Shown here: one piece after another, positions 8,931 to 17,501 of the stretch | Position numbering within the stretch: position 1 is the first letter of the stretch | Layout of the letters: each line of letters begins with the position of its first letter | Source: an uncultured Lachnospiraceae bacterium | Lineage (GTDB): Bacteria; Bacillota; Clostridia; Lachnospirales; Lachnospiraceae | Assembly: GCA_902789555.1 (NCBI GenBank) | Contig: CADAOF010000001.1 | Coordinates: 410,995 to 474,994 of the forward strand | Length of the DNA: 64,000 nucleotides | Direction of reading: 5' to 3' | The notes under the pieces: generated by a model | What the model was told of the DNA's origin: nothing | Seen by the model: the letters and a program-made list of their open reading frames with translations, nothing else | Database searches by the model: none | Program-made: the position numbers and the translations under genes

Positions 8931-10112
8931 TCATTCCGCGAGGAACTTGAGCGCGGACTTCACCATGACTTCCATGCCGTAAGGCAGGGCTCTCTCATCA
9001 GCGAAGAAACCGCCGCTGTGGATCGGATAGAACGGCAGCTCCGGATCGTGGCAGCCGAGCCACCAGAAGGCGCAGGGCACCTTCTCGGTGTAGAAGGAGA
9101 AATCCTCGCCGCCGAGCGCGGAGTTCTCGGGGATGACCAGCAGGTCGTCGCCGCCGACTTCCCTGATCACGTCGCGGACCAGTTCGAACTTCTTCGGGTC
9201 GTTCACGGTCGGACTGTAGCAGCGCAGGTACCGGAAATCGTAGGTGCCGCCCATGCCTTCGGTAACGCCCTTGATGATGTTTTCGATGCGTTCGGGCATC
9301 TTGTTGCGGACTTCGGGATTGAGGTTCCGGCAGGTGCCTTCCATCGTCACGGTATCCGCAATGATGTTGTAGCGGGTGCCGCCGTTCATCAGACCGATGG
9401 TCACGACCGCGCTGTCAAGCGGGCCGACATTGCGGGAAACGATGCTTTGCAGGGCGCTGATGACCTGTGCCGCGATCACGATCGCGTCAATGCCGGCGTC
9501 CGGCTGCGAACCGTGGGCGTTCTTGCCGTGGATGGTGATGAAGAAGCGGTCGGAAGAGGCCATCATGGCACCGTTGCGAATGCCGATCTTGCCGGTATCG
9601 AGGGTCGGCCAGACATGCTGTCCGAAGACCGCATCCACGTGCGGATGCTCCAGCACGCCGTCTTCGATCATGGCCTTGGAGCCGCAGGCCGCGGCATCTT
9701 CTTCCGCCGGCTGGAAGATCAGCTTCACCGAACCGTCGAATTCATCCTTCAGTTCATTCAGCACGTAGGCCGCGCCGAGCAGCATCGCCGCGTGCGCATC
9801 ATGGCCGCAGGCGTGCATCACGCCGGGGTTCTCCGAGGCGTAGGGGAGGCCGGTGCATTCGGTGACGGGCAGGGCGTCAAAGTCCGCGCGCAGGCCGACG
9901 CATTTGCCGTGGCCGCGGCCGTTGATGAGGGCCGTCACGCCGTAGCCGCCGACGTTCTCCTTCGGTTCCAGGCCGATCTCGCGCAGCGTCTTCGCGATGT
10001 AAGCCGCCGTTCCTCTTTCTTCGTGGCTCAGTTCGGGATGGCGGTGGAACCATTCGCGGTGCTCCTTCACCTTGTCCCAGTATTTGTTGATGACTTCGCG
10101 AACATCACTCAT
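8931..10112 (-). CDS. M20 family amidohydrolase (M20D, hippurate hydrolase/aminoacylase type)
   Basis: This is a 393-residue metallopeptidase-fold amidohydrolase. Key features are EWFHRHPELSHEERGTA near the N-terminus, the metal site MHACGHDAHAAMLLGAA around residue 100, IFQPAEEDAA with the catalytic glutamate pair, and a C-terminal SALGGEDFSFYTEKVP metal-ligand region. The family hydrolyses N-acyl-amino acids, hippurate, or indole-acetyl-amino acid conjugates. A longer start three codons upstream touches the AGGAGG with no spacer, so the ATG at 10112, nine bases from it, is preferred. It follows the AbgA-like gene by about 22 bases. Confidence 0.9.
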   Translation of the reverse strand: MSDVREVINKYWDKVKEHREWFHRHPELSHEERGTAAYIAKTLREIGLEPKENVGGYGVTALINGRGHGKCVGLRADFDALPVTECTGLPYASENPGVMHACGHDAHAAMLLGAAYVLNELKDEFDGSVKLIFQPAEEDAAACGSKAMIEDGVLEHPHVDAVFGQHVWPTLDTGKIGIRNGAMMASSDRFFITIHGKNAHGSQPDAGIDAIVIAAQVISALQSIVSRNVGPLDSAVVTIGLMNGGTRYNIIADTVTMEGTCRNLNPEVRNKMPERIENIIKGVTEGMGGTYDFRYLRCYSPTVNDPKKFELVRDVIREVGGDDLLVIPENSALGGEDFSFYTEKVPCAFWWLGCHDPELPFYPIHSGGFFADERALPYGMEVMVKSALKFLAE

Positions 10113-10134
10113 GACATTCATCCTCCTTTATCCG

Positions 10135-11436
10135 TCAGTAATGCGAAACTTCCAGCGCCAGTGAGGCAAACACCCGGGCGCCGATGCCGATGACCCGTTC
10201 GTCTACGTCGAACAGGCCGTTGTGATGCGGGGCGGTGAGCGGCATGCCGATGATCATCTCGGTCACCTGGCCGCCGTGCGCCTGCACGTCCTGCATCATG
10301 GTCGTTACGTCTTCACCGCCGCCGAAATCGGCGCTGCGGATGATCTCGTCCACACCGTCCACGCCCGCGAGGATCTTCACGGTCTTGTCCACCAGTTCCT
10401 CGTCGCAGACGACGCTCCCGGCCGATCCCATGAATTTCGTCTCGACCGTGCAGCCGTACATGGCCGCCGCGCCGTTCAGCACTCTGAGCGCCGACTTTTC
10501 CATGTACTCGTTGATCTCGTTCGTCACGCCTCTCGTCTCAATGGCCAGCGTGGCCGTATCCGGAATGACGTTCCGGCCGGTCCCCCCGTGGAAGGTACCG
10601 ATGTTGATGCGGCTAGAGCCGCCGTGATGGCGGGCGATCGCCAGCATGTTGACAACAGCTGCCGAGGCGGCGCCGATCGCGTTGCAGCCCATGTCTGGCG
10701 CCGCGCCGGCATGTGCCGCGAGCCCGTGGAAGACGGCGTCGAATTTCGTACTGGAGAGGAAGCCGTAGCTGGATGCGGCGACCGCGCCGACATGCAGCTG
10801 CTTCAAGCCCACGTGTGCGCCGAAGAAATAGTCGCATTCCGAAAAGCGTCCGGTCGCCGTGAGGGACGCCGCACCGCGAAGGCCCTCTTCTCCCGGCTGA
10901 AAGACAAGGATCACCTTGCCGGGCAGGACGTCCCTGTACGCGCAGAGGATGCGTGCCGTGCCGATGCCTATCGCCGTGTGGGCGTCGTGGCCGCAGGCGT
11001 GCATGCAGTGCGGATGCAGGGAAGCGTAACCGCCCGCAGCGGGCTTGTGATCCTGCGCGTCCGATTCGTCGCAGTCGTTGCAGTCGATGTCCACGCGGAT
11101 CCCGACCGTGGGTCCGGGAAGCGCACCCTGAATTTCCGTGATGCAGCCGGTAAAGCCGCCTTTCATCTTCTCAATGAGATCCGGCCTGTCGGATTCGCCG
11201 AGCGCCCGCTCATAGCAGGCCTGCATCTCGGCTTCGGACGGCATGCCGAACATCTTCTCCGGGACGTGGATGGCCGGTCCGAATTCCACGGGCAGGCCCA
11301 GTTTTTCCAGTTCCGTGATGATGAGCGCCGTCGTGCGGAATTCCGTCCAGGCGGTCTCCGGGTGACGGTGCAGATCGCGGCGGATCCGGACCAGGTCCTC
11401 CTCCAGCGCCTTCATGTCGATACGGTCAAATGTCAT
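10135..11436 (-). CDS. abgA: M20 amidohydrolase resembling p-aminobenzoyl-glutamate hydrolase subunit A
   Basis: This 433-residue M20 amidohydrolase resembles E. coli AbgA along its length. It has DLHRHPETAWTEFRTTALI at the N-terminus, GGFTGCITEIQGALPGPTVG, the metal site MHACGHDAHTAIGIGTARIL, and FQPGEEGLRGAASLTATGRF. The C-terminus carries GGGEDVTTMMQDVQAHGGQV and APHHNGLFDVDE. AbgA with AbgB cleaves p-aminobenzoyl-glutamate. Here the partner gene is a shorter M20D enzyme instead of a clear AbgB, and an AbgT-family transporter lies nearby. The start at 11436 is chosen because GGGAGAG lies seven bases before it. A longer frame begins five codons earlier. Substrate assignment is inference. 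Confidence 0.82.
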   Translation of the reverse strand: MTFDRIDMKALEEDLVRIRRDLHRHPETAWTEFRTTALIITELEKLGLPVEFGPAIHVPEKMFGMPSEAEMQACYERALGESDRPDLIEKMKGGFTGCITEIQGALPGPTVGIRVDIDCNDCDESDAQDHKPAAGGYASLHPHCMHACGHDAHTAIGIGTARILCAYRDVLPGKVILVFQPGEEGLRGAASLTATGRFSECDYFFGAHVGLKQLHVGAVAASSYGFLSSTKFDAVFHGLAAHAGAAPDMGCNAIGAASAAVVNMLAIARHHGGSSRINIGTFHGGTGRNVIPDTATLAIETRGVTNEINEYMEKSALRVLNGAAAMYGCTVETKFMGSAGSVVCDEELVDKTVKILAGVDGVDEIIRSADFGGGEDVTTMMQDVQAHGGQVTEMIIGMPLTAPHHNGLFDVDERVIGIGARVFASLALEVSHY

Positions 11437-11466
11437 GTTGCACTCTCCCATTCGTTTATTTTACGC

Positions 11467-11496
11467 AAAAGCCTGCGCGGAAACCCTGGCGCAGGC
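11467..11496 (-). terminator. Terminator after the NERD-like gene
   Basis: An eight-base perfect stem GCCTGCGC/GCGCAGGC is followed on the minus strand by TTTTGCG. It lies between the NERD-like gene and the AbgA-like gene. Confidence 0.65.
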
Positions 11497-11509
11497 ATAA
11501 TTATCGGGC

Positions 11510-12220
11510 TTATTGTTTTGTTTCGGAAGATTCTTCGGAGCCCCCCTGCGGCGCATCCGTAAAGGACTTCTCGAGAGCGGCCTTGACCTCTTCCAGATTG
11601 AGCGGGACCTTATCCAGCTTGTAGGTACGGCGCCACGATCCCATCTGCTGGATGGGAACGACGTTGGCAGCCTTCAGCCCGTGGATCGAAAAATCGGCCC
11701 GCCCGTAATTGTCGGCAAAGACGACGAGAGGGATCACCGGAACGCTGCGCTGATTGGCGCGCAGAAGCACACGGGTGACCACCCCACGCTGCAGGTCCAG
11801 ATCTCCTAAGGGGTTCGGCTCATAGCGGACTTCCTTGCCGTACATGAAGGCCCATTCCTTCTCCGTCTTGCTGCCGGAGACCTTCGTGCCCCAGGGGAAT
11901 ACCTTGACCACGTAGATCCGGTCCTTGGCCACATTGATCAGCTCGCAGAAATGTTCCATATCCGTCGTTTTGACCATTTTATCGACATAACAGACGGAAC
12001 CCTTGCCCCCGAGCCGTTTCAGCTTTCTTGCCACGCGCTTCTTGGCATCGGCAAGATTGCGGTGTTTTTTCAGGCTGCGTGTTACGAAGAAGAATATCAG
12101 AAAACCGATCAGCAAAAGGATGCCGAAGAAAATGTAGTCCCATTTGGTCTGCAGCTTCCAGGGCTGGAAATTATCCGTGGAAAACCAGTTGCTGAACAGA
12201 TTCTTGATGCTTTCGCCCAT
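11510..12220 (-). CDS. NERD-like domain membrane protein
   Basis: This 236-residue protein has one membrane segment near residues 29-46 (WDYIFFGILLLIGFLIFFFV) and a cytoplasmic basic region. A domain follows that looks like NERD (nuclease-related domain): RIYVVKVFPWGTKVSGSKTE, then a YEPNP element with a following Q, and IPLVVFADNYGRADF. The usual acidic E-x-K active-site element is not evident (VVKV in its place), so nuclease activity is doubtful. The start at 12220 is fixed by GGAGGTCCTTTCATG. It lies between the AbgA-like and AbgT-like genes and is bounded by hairpins on both sides, so it may be a separate unit. Function unknown. Confidence 0.65.
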   Translation of the reverse strand: MGESIKNLFSNWFSTDNFQPWKLQTKWDYIFFGILLLIGFLIFFFVTRSLKKHRNLADAKKRVARKLKRLGGKGSVCYVDKMVKTTDMEHFCELINVAKDRIYVVKVFPWGTKVSGSKTEKEWAFMYGKEVRYEPNPLGDLDLQRGVVTRVLLRANQRSVPVIPLVVFADNYGRADFSIHGLKAANVVPIQQMGSWRRTYKLDKVPLNLEEVKAALEKSFTDAPQGGSEESSETKQ

Positions 12221-12286
12221 GAAAGGACCTCCACACTGCTGTGATTTGAGACCGGCAGGGAACATCCGGCCTCTTTGATGAGAAAG

Positions 12287-12310
12287 GGGCCCTGAGGGGA
12301 CTCAGGGCCC
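12287..12310 (-). terminator. Terminator after the AbgT-family gene
   Basis: A perfect 10-bp stem (GGGCCCTGAG / CTCAGGGCCC, loop of four) is followed on the minus strand by CTTTCTC. It lies just after the transporter stop. Confidence 0.7.
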
Positions 12311-12342
12311 TGATGTTTGCCTCCCTTACGGGATAACAGGAC

Positions 12343-14019
12343 TTAGCCGCCCAGAACAGCAGCCAGTTCTGCCGGAAGCGCCGTGGTGACGCCGGGGCCG
12401 ATCGGGAGCTTGAGCAGCATCCACAGACCCAGGAAGATGATCCAGGCGATCTGCAGGACAATACCGATCGGGAACAGGCCGGAAGCCAGCGTACCGATAC
12501 CGCAGTTCTTGTCGTACTTTCTCTGGATCAGGGAAAGCTGGACCCACAGGTAAGGGGACAGAGGCGTGAAAGCGTTGGTCGGGGAGTCACCCAGACGATA
12601 GATCAGCTGGATGAAGCCGGGGTGATAACCAAGGAGCATCAGCATGGGTACGAACACGGGCGCCAGGATGGCCCACTTGGCGGAACCGGACGGCACGAAC
12701 AGGTTGATGAGGCCGGTGACCAGGATGACCGCGACCAGCATGCCGAAGCCGGTGAAGCCGATGGCGTTCAGCAGGTCAGCACCGCCGATGGCAAGGCAGG
12801 TGGCCAGCTTCGTGTAGTTGAACATACCGGTGAACTGTCCGGCGAAGAAGCAGAATGCTACGTAGGAGCCCATAAGCTGCATCTGGTGAGTCATGGCCTT
12901 GGAAACGTCTTTGCTCTTCTTAAAGGTGCCGGCGGTAAACGCAAAGGTAAGGCCGACGACCATGAACAGCAGGAACAGCACGGGGATCAGGTTCTTCAGC
13001 AGCACGGAGCCGACGAACTCGGTGGAGTACAGCATCTTCTCATTGCCGAGAATGCCCTTCACGGTAATCCCCTTCTTGGCTGCTGCCGCAATGACATCTG
13101 CTGCCGTCTGATCCTTGCCGATCGCATATTCCTTGCCCAGAGGGCCGATGAAGAACAGCGCCACGATGATCGCGATGTAGATCAGCAGGGCAAGACCCGC
13201 AGCACGGAGACCCTTCTTCTCCTTCTTCGTGACTTCACGAAGTTCGGGCATTTCGACTTCCATGTCTTCCGGCGGCTGATATTTGCCGAAACGTTTTTCT
13301 ACAACGAATTCGCAGACCGCGCCGATGACCGCGCCGCACAGGAAGGTGGAGGCCATCATGAAGTACCAGTTGCAGGTGACGTCAACTTCATATTTGATCT
13401 TGTCACCCAGGAACGCAGCCAGGTTGGTATTGGTAACGCCCTGCAGCAGGGAGTCGGTACCGGCGATCATCAGGTTGGCCGAGAAGCCTGCCTGCGCGCC
13501 CGCATAGCCGTTGATGATACCGACGAGCGGGTTCTTGCCGGCGCCGATATACAGCACCGCAGCGATAGGCGGGATAACGACCATGGCGGTATCGGAAGCG
13601 ATGTTGCCGCAGGTACCGACGAAAGCGATCACGTAAGGCAGGATGGCCGGCGGGATGTTGCGAAGCTTATCGTTCAGCAGGGTCGAGATGAGCCCGCCTT
13701 CTTCGCAGATACCGATGGCCAGGCTCATGGTGATAACCAGACCCAGGGGAGCGAATCCCGTGAAGTTGGATACCATGTTGCCGACAAAGTACCGGAGACC
13801 GGCCGTCGAGATCGGGTTCTGCACCTTGACGACTTCGCCAGTCGCTACGTTCTCCGCAGAGACGCCGAGCAGACCCAGGATGCAGCCCAGTACCAGGATG
13901 ATGAAGAACAAGTAGATGAACAGGATCGTGGAATCCGGAAGCTTGTTACAAACTCTCTCGAGCCAGTCGAGGAATTTGTCAAGCCAGCCTTTTTTTGCCA
14001 CTTTGGTTTCTTCAGGCAT
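12343..14019 (-). CDS. abgT: AbgT family transporter (p-aminobenzoyl-glutamate transporter type)
   Basis: This 558-residue polytopic membrane protein belongs to the AbgT family. Diagnostic stretches include KLPDSTILFIYLFFIILVLG, FVGTCGNIASDTAMVVIPPI, AGAQAGFSANLMIAGTDSLL, and FVPSGSAKWAILAPVFVPML with the following RLGDSPTNAFTPL. Known members import p-aminobenzoyl-glutamate or export sulfonamide-type antimetabolites. The start at 14019 is set by GAGGAGGAAGAAAATG rather than the frame start five codons upstream. The nearby AbgA-like hydrolase supports an uptake and cleavage role, although the two are separated by the NERD-like gene and by terminators. It has its own promoter. Confidence 0.9.
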   Translation of the reverse strand: MPEETKVAKKGWLDKFLDWLERVCNKLPDSTILFIYLFFIILVLGCILGLLGVSAENVATGEVVKVQNPISTAGLRYFVGNMVSNFTGFAPLGLVITMSLAIGICEEGGLISTLLNDKLRNIPPAILPYVIAFVGTCGNIASDTAMVVIPPIAAVLYIGAGKNPLVGIINGYAGAQAGFSANLMIAGTDSLLQGVTNTNLAAFLGDKIKYEVDVTCNWYFMMASTFLCGAVIGAVCEFVVEKRFGKYQPPEDMEVEMPELREVTKKEKKGLRAAGLALLIYIAIIVALFFIGPLGKEYAIGKDQTAADVIAAAAKKGITVKGILGNEKMLYSTEFVGSVLLKNLIPVLFLLFMVVGLTFAFTAGTFKKSKDVSKAMTHQMQLMGSYVAFCFFAGQFTGMFNYTKLATCLAIGGADLLNAIGFTGFGMLVAVILVTGLINLFVPSGSAKWAILAPVFVPMLMLLGYHPGFIQLIYRLGDSPTNAFTPLSPYLWVQLSLIQRKYDKNCGIGTLASGLFPIGIVLQIAWIIFLGLWMLLKLPIGPGVTTALPAELAAVLGG

Positions 14020-14121
14020 TTTCTTCCTCCTCATTTTTTCGGCGGGGCCCAGCCGGTGCCGACAGCCGTGTCTTCTGTCTGCAGCGGGTGGTTACGTCCC
14101 CCATCCGATTAATTTGCTTAT

Positions 14122-14150
14122 ATCTTAATACATTTTTTATAAAATGGCAA
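14122..14150 (-). promoter_or_regulatory. Promoter of the AbgT-family gene
   Basis: On the minus strand TTGCCA (14145-14150) and TAAGAT (14122-14127) are separated by 17 bases. The site is about 100 bases upstream of the transporter start. Confidence 0.6.
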
Positions 14151-14206
14151 GCATTATTTTAGCCTTCAGAGGAGTTTGTTGCGAGAAGATGCCTTTTTGC
14201 ACAATA

Positions 14207-14234
14207 ATGGGGCGCCGCCTGTGCGGCGCCCCAT
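14207..14234 (-). terminator. Hairpin terminator after the SPFH gene
   Basis: A perfect 12-bp stem, ATGGGGCGCCGC with its complement, has a four-base loop. It lies just past the stop of the SPFH gene on the minus strand. The downstream sequence is only weakly T-rich. Confidence 0.6.
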
Positions 14235-14249
14235 CCCGGGCGGAAAGGT

Positions 14250-15218
14250 TCATTCCTGCGCGGCAGCGTCCGGGATCCCGATGATCGTGCTGACGTTGTC
14301 GCTGCCCATGTAGTAGTTCGGGAGGATCCCGTTCCACTGCTGGATGTAGTAATAGTTGAGGAGATCCTTCGAAAGGTTCTCGGCGATGGCCTTGTTCTTT
14401 GCGGCTTCCTTCTGGCCGGCGTACTCTGCAGCGTCTGCCTGGATCTTGGTCACGGCCAGATCCGCTTCCGCCTGAATGCGCGCCACCTCAGCCGCAGCGT
14501 TGGCATCGATCACGGCACGTTCCGCCGTGGACTTCTGCTCCATGATCTTCTGCTGCTGCTCGATCTCCGCCTGCAGCTTGTTCTGCGCAGCGACCTGCTT
14601 CGCTTCGACCGCGTTCGTAAAGGCATCCGTGAAATCCATGTCCTCGATCGAGGTCCCGACCACCACGATGTTGTAGCGGCTGAGCTGTTCCGAAAGCAGG
14701 TCTTCGATCTTCTCGGACAGCTCGTCACGGGAAGCCACCAGGTTCTCGGCGGTGTAGCGCGCCGTCATGACCTTCACGGCCTCCGAAACGTTCGGGGTGA
14801 TCACGGTGTCATAGTAGAGCGTTCCGATCCGGCTGTAGATCGTCATCGCGTTTTCCTTGCTGATCTGGTAGTTGACAGTGTAGACCACCTTCACTTCCTG
14901 AATGTCAGAAGAGAAGCAGTTCAGTTCGATGCGGGCTTTCTGCACGCGGTTGTCCAGAAGCACCACTTCCTGAAAGGGAAGCTTGCCGTGGATGCCGGCG
15001 TCCAGGGTGAAGTTCTCCACCTTGCCGAAGGTGGTGACCACGCCGGTGTGGCCGGTCGGCACCGAGACGAAGCAGGATCCCGCAAGGGTGACGACTGCGG
15101 CGATCACGCCGAGGATTATCGGCAGACTTGCTTTCCTGCTTTTCGACGTCTGCTTCATGATGATACCCGCGACGATACCGCCCAGTAAAAAGAATACGGC
15201 TAATCCTGTTGTAAGCAT
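14250..15218 (-). CDS. SPFH/Band 7 (prohibitin-like) membrane protein
   Basis: This 322-residue protein has two N-terminal hydrophobic segments (residues 4-21 and 33-53) followed by a prohibitin-type SPFH domain. SVPTGHTGVVTTFGKVENFT and LDAGIHGKLPFQEVVLLDNR are typical. The domain continues to about residue 220. A long Ala/Glu/Gln coiled-coil tail follows (QKIMEQKSTAERAVIDANAA). Such proteins form large membrane scaffolds that often modulate FtsH-type proteases. It is monocistronic between its own promoter and a hairpin terminator. AAGGAGGTACGAAAG precedes the ATG. Confidence 0.9.
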   Translation of the reverse strand: MLTTGLAVFFLLGGIVAGIIMKQTSKSRKASLPIILGVIAAVVTLAGSCFVSVPTGHTGVVTTFGKVENFTLDAGIHGKLPFQEVVLLDNRVQKARIELNCFSSDIQEVKVVYTVNYQISKENAMTIYSRIGTLYYDTVITPNVSEAVKVMTARYTAENLVASRDELSEKIEDLLSEQLSRYNIVVVGTSIEDMDFTDAFTNAVEAKQVAAQNKLQAEIEQQQKIMEQKSTAERAVIDANAAAEVARIQAEADLAVTKIQADAAEYAGQKEAAKNKAIAENLSKDLLNYYYIQQWNGILPNYYMGSDNVSTIIGIPDAAAQE

Positions 15219-15284
15219 CTTTCGTACCTCCTTAAACGTACTGTGATGTTGTTTGCTGCCAAAGCTTATTTCAAACTTGTTAAA

Positions 15285-15314
15285 AGTATATCACACTTTT
15301 TCGCTCTTGTGTAA
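15285..15314 (-). promoter_or_regulatory. Promoter of the SPFH gene
   Basis: On the minus strand TTACAC (15309-15314) is followed after 18 bases by TATACT (15285-15290), with a TG one base before the -10, so it is an extended -10 promoter. It lies about 70 bases upstream of the ATG. Confidence 0.5.
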
Positions 15315-15360
15315 AAATTCGGACTTTTCCGCATGGTTATGCGGTTTTCGAAGGATCGAA

Positions 15361-15382
15361 AAAACCGCCTTGCGGCGGTTTT
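15361..15382 (-). terminator. Terminator after the AEC carrier gene
   Basis: A nine-base perfect stem (AAAACCGCC / GGCGGTTTT) on the minus strand ends in a run of six T. A second small hairpin (CCGCAT/ATGCGG) lies at 15329-15344. Confidence 0.75.
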
Positions 15383-15436
15383 CAGCGGGCGGATAAGGGA
15401 TTTTTGAAATCATGAAGCGTTTGGTGAGGCCCTTTC

Positions 15437-16354
15437 CTACCCTACGATATGTGCCCAGAGGGGCAGGGTGACCATGCTGATGAGGGTGCTCAGGACTACG
15501 CATTTCGTGGCAAACTCCGCATCGCTCTCATAGCGCGCAGCAAGGATCGCCGCAGTGGCGCCTGCCGGCATGCCGGTCATGAGGACGCTCACGCCGTGCG
15601 AGACGTTATCCAGGCCGAGCAGCATCCCCAGGCCGAAGGCGGCCGCGGGAAGCAGCGCGAGGCGCAGGGCGGAAAAGCCGAGTGTCGCCTTACTGAAGAT
15701 CGAAAGGAGCGGCACGTCCGCCAGGATGGTCCCGACGATGATCATGGTGAGTGCGGTGTTGCAGTTCCCGAGGTACTGAATGGGCTTCAGGATCACGGCC
15801 GGCGGGCGGAAGCCCGTGACCATGCAGATGAGGCCCAGGTAGATCGCGACCAGCGCCGGATGCGTCAGCACGTTTTTCAGGACCTTTTTCGGATCCGTTT
15901 TCTCTCCTGCCACGAAGTAGCTGGTGCCGACGGACCACATGATGATCCGCATCGGGATCAGAAAGATCGAGGTGTACAGCACACCGACCGAACTGTAGAT
16001 GCCTTCGGCGATCGGATTGCCCAGAAAACCGCTCATCGGTACGATGGTGCAGTACTGCAGCACTTTCTTCCGGCGCTGCTCCTGACCGTTGTAAATGAAG
16101 CGGTTGAGGAGCAGGCAGACCGCCTGCAGGATCACGGCCGAGACCAGCAGCAGGCCGCAGGTCTTCAGGATGTCCGGCGTGAAGTCGATCAGAAACGACT
16201 TGAAGATATTGCAGGGGATCACGACTTTGATGCAAAGATCCGAAAGAGTCTTTTTCCCCTCCGCGCCGATGACGCCTGTCTTTTTCAGCAAGGCGCCGAC
16301 CATCATCAGGATGAATAAGGTGATCTGAAGGCTGATCAGTGACCACAGGTCCAT
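15437..16354 (-). CDS. AEC (auxin efflux carrier) family transporter
   Basis: This is a 305-residue membrane protein with about ten hydrophobic segments in two inverted halves. MMVGALLKKTGVIGAEGKKT at the N-terminus and the PMSGFLGNPIAEGIYSSVG and MTGMPAGATAAILAARYESD segments match the AEC family (PF03547), bacterial members of which export or exchange organic acids such as malate. A TTG-started extension of ten codons exists, but the ATG at 16354 fits the family. It follows the TAXI-TRAP genes on the same strand, separated by a strong hairpin. The substrate is unknown. Confidence 0.85.
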   Translation of the reverse strand: MDLWSLISLQITLFILMMVGALLKKTGVIGAEGKKTLSDLCIKVVIPCNIFKSFLIDFTPDILKTCGLLLVSAVILQAVCLLLNRFIYNGQEQRRKKVLQYCTIVPMSGFLGNPIAEGIYSSVGVLYTSIFLIPMRIIMWSVGTSYFVAGEKTDPKKVLKNVLTHPALVAIYLGLICMVTGFRPPAVILKPIQYLGNCNTALTMIIVGTILADVPLLSIFSKATLGFSALRLALLPAAAFGLGMLLGLDNVSHGVSVLMTGMPAGATAAILAARYESDAEFATKCVVLSTLISMVTLPLWAHIVG

Positions 16355-16386
16355 GATGAAGCCCGTCCTTTCTCGTTTGTTCAAGA

Positions 16387-16416
16387 AAAGGCCGGGGCCG
16401 TGAAGGCCCCGGTCTT
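16387..16416 (-). terminator. Terminator after the TAXI binding-protein gene
   Basis: A GC-rich perfect stem (CCGGGGCC / GGCCCCGG) is followed on the minus strand by CCTTTTCTTG. It lies 20-40 bases past the stop. Confidence 0.7.
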
Positions 16417-16430
16417 CCGGTCATCGGAAA

Positions 16431-17426
16431 TTATTTGATCAGACCGACTTCCTTGTAGAACTTCTCTGCACCGGGGTGCAGCTTGATCGGCAGATCGTTG
16501 GCGATGAACGCTTTTTCCTTCATCATGAAGAACACAGCGCTGGCTTCCGCCATCTTTTCAGCCTGTTCGTACAGGGCTTTCGCCATCTGATAGGCTTCGT
16601 CTTCGCCGAGGTTCTTGTTGCAGATGACCATGCACTTCACGCCGAAGGTCGGGACGTCTTCTTCCTGATTCGGATAGGTCTTGGCCGGGATGGTGGCTTT
16701 GTAGTAAGCAGGGTTCCTGGCAACGATCTTATCCAGTTCTTCTTCGGTGAAGCCGAGCCATACGCACTCCTTGGTGGTGGCAGCACTCTGATGCGCGCCG
16801 ACCGGGATGCCCGCGAACGCGGTGGAGGCGCTCATCATGCCGTCAGCCACGTTGTTGGCGCCTTCGCCCAGGGTCACGTTGGTGAAGGTCGCGCCGTTTT
16901 CCTTGCTGATGCCGGCGATCTCAAGGCCGAGCAGAGCGGAGGATTCGGAAGTGGAAGCGGAGGGGCCTACACCGTAGGTGCCCTTAGGATCCGCATCGTG
17001 CAGATACTTCCAGCCGGTGGACTTCAGAGCGATCCAGTTGGACAGGGACGGATACACGGCGCCGATGGCGCAGATGTTTTCCTGCTTGCCCGATTCCGCA
17101 AACTTGCCGGTGCCGTTTACGGCATCCAGAGCAGCATCGCCGGAGCACATGCCGAGCTGGATCTCGCCGCTGTTGACTTTCTTGGCGTTCTCATTGGAGC
17201 CGGTGGAGGTGGTAGCATCCACGTTCATGCCGTTGATGTTGTTGGTGAAGGTCGCGGCAACCTGGACAGCCGCAGCATACATGGTGCCGGTGGAGTCCGC
17301 GCCGCCGATGGTCAGACGGTCGCCGGTGTACTTGTAGCCGCCGGACTCGCTGCTACTGCTGCTTCCGCAGGCAGCAAGCGCCAGAACCATCGTCAGGACC
17401 AGAAGCAGGCTAACGATTTTCTTCAT
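16431..17426 (-). CDS. TAXI family TRAP transporter solute-binding lipoprotein
   Basis: This 331-residue secreted lipoprotein has a signal peptide with lipobox LALAACGSS (Cys20). The mature part contains LTIGGADSTGTMYAAAVQVA, NVDATTSTGSNENAKKVNSG, and YGVGPSASTSESSALLGLEI, the phosphate-loop-like and binding segments typical of TAXI proteins (TRAP-associated extracytoplasmic immunogenic). It would capture a carboxylate or amino acid such as glutamate or 2-oxoglutarate and deliver it to the fused permease encoded just upstream. The 75-bp spacer from the permease gene holds a small hairpin. AAAAAAGGAGAAGTAACAATG gives a clear start. Confidence 0.93.
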   Translation of the reverse strand: MKKIVSLLLVLTMVLALAACGSSSSSESGGYKYTGDRLTIGGADSTGTMYAAAVQVAATFTNNINGMNVDATTSTGSNENAKKVNSGEIQLGMCSGDAALDAVNGTGKFAESGKQENICAIGAVYPSLSNWIALKSTGWKYLHDADPKGTYGVGPSASTSESSALLGLEIAGISKENGATFTNVTLGEGANNVADGMMSASTAFAGIPVGAHQSAATTKECVWLGFTEEELDKIVARNPAYYKATIPAKTYPNQEEDVPTFGVKCMVICNKNLGEDEAYQMAKALYEQAEKMAEASAVFFMMKEKAFIANDLPIKLHPGAEKFYKEVGLIK

Positions 17427-17459
17427 TGTTACTTCTCCTTTTTTGATGTTTTTATAGAA

Positions 17460-17478
17460 CGAAAACGCTGGGTTTTCG
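17460..17478 (-). other. Intercistronic hairpin between TRAP permease and binding protein
   Basis: A seven-base stem (CGAAAAC/GTTTTCG) with a five-base loop lies between the two TRAP genes. It has no strong T tract, so it more likely protects or separates transcripts than terminates them fully. That role is inference. Confidence 0.4.
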
Positions 17479-17501
17479 GGCTATCGAAAGAGATGCGGCC
17501 C

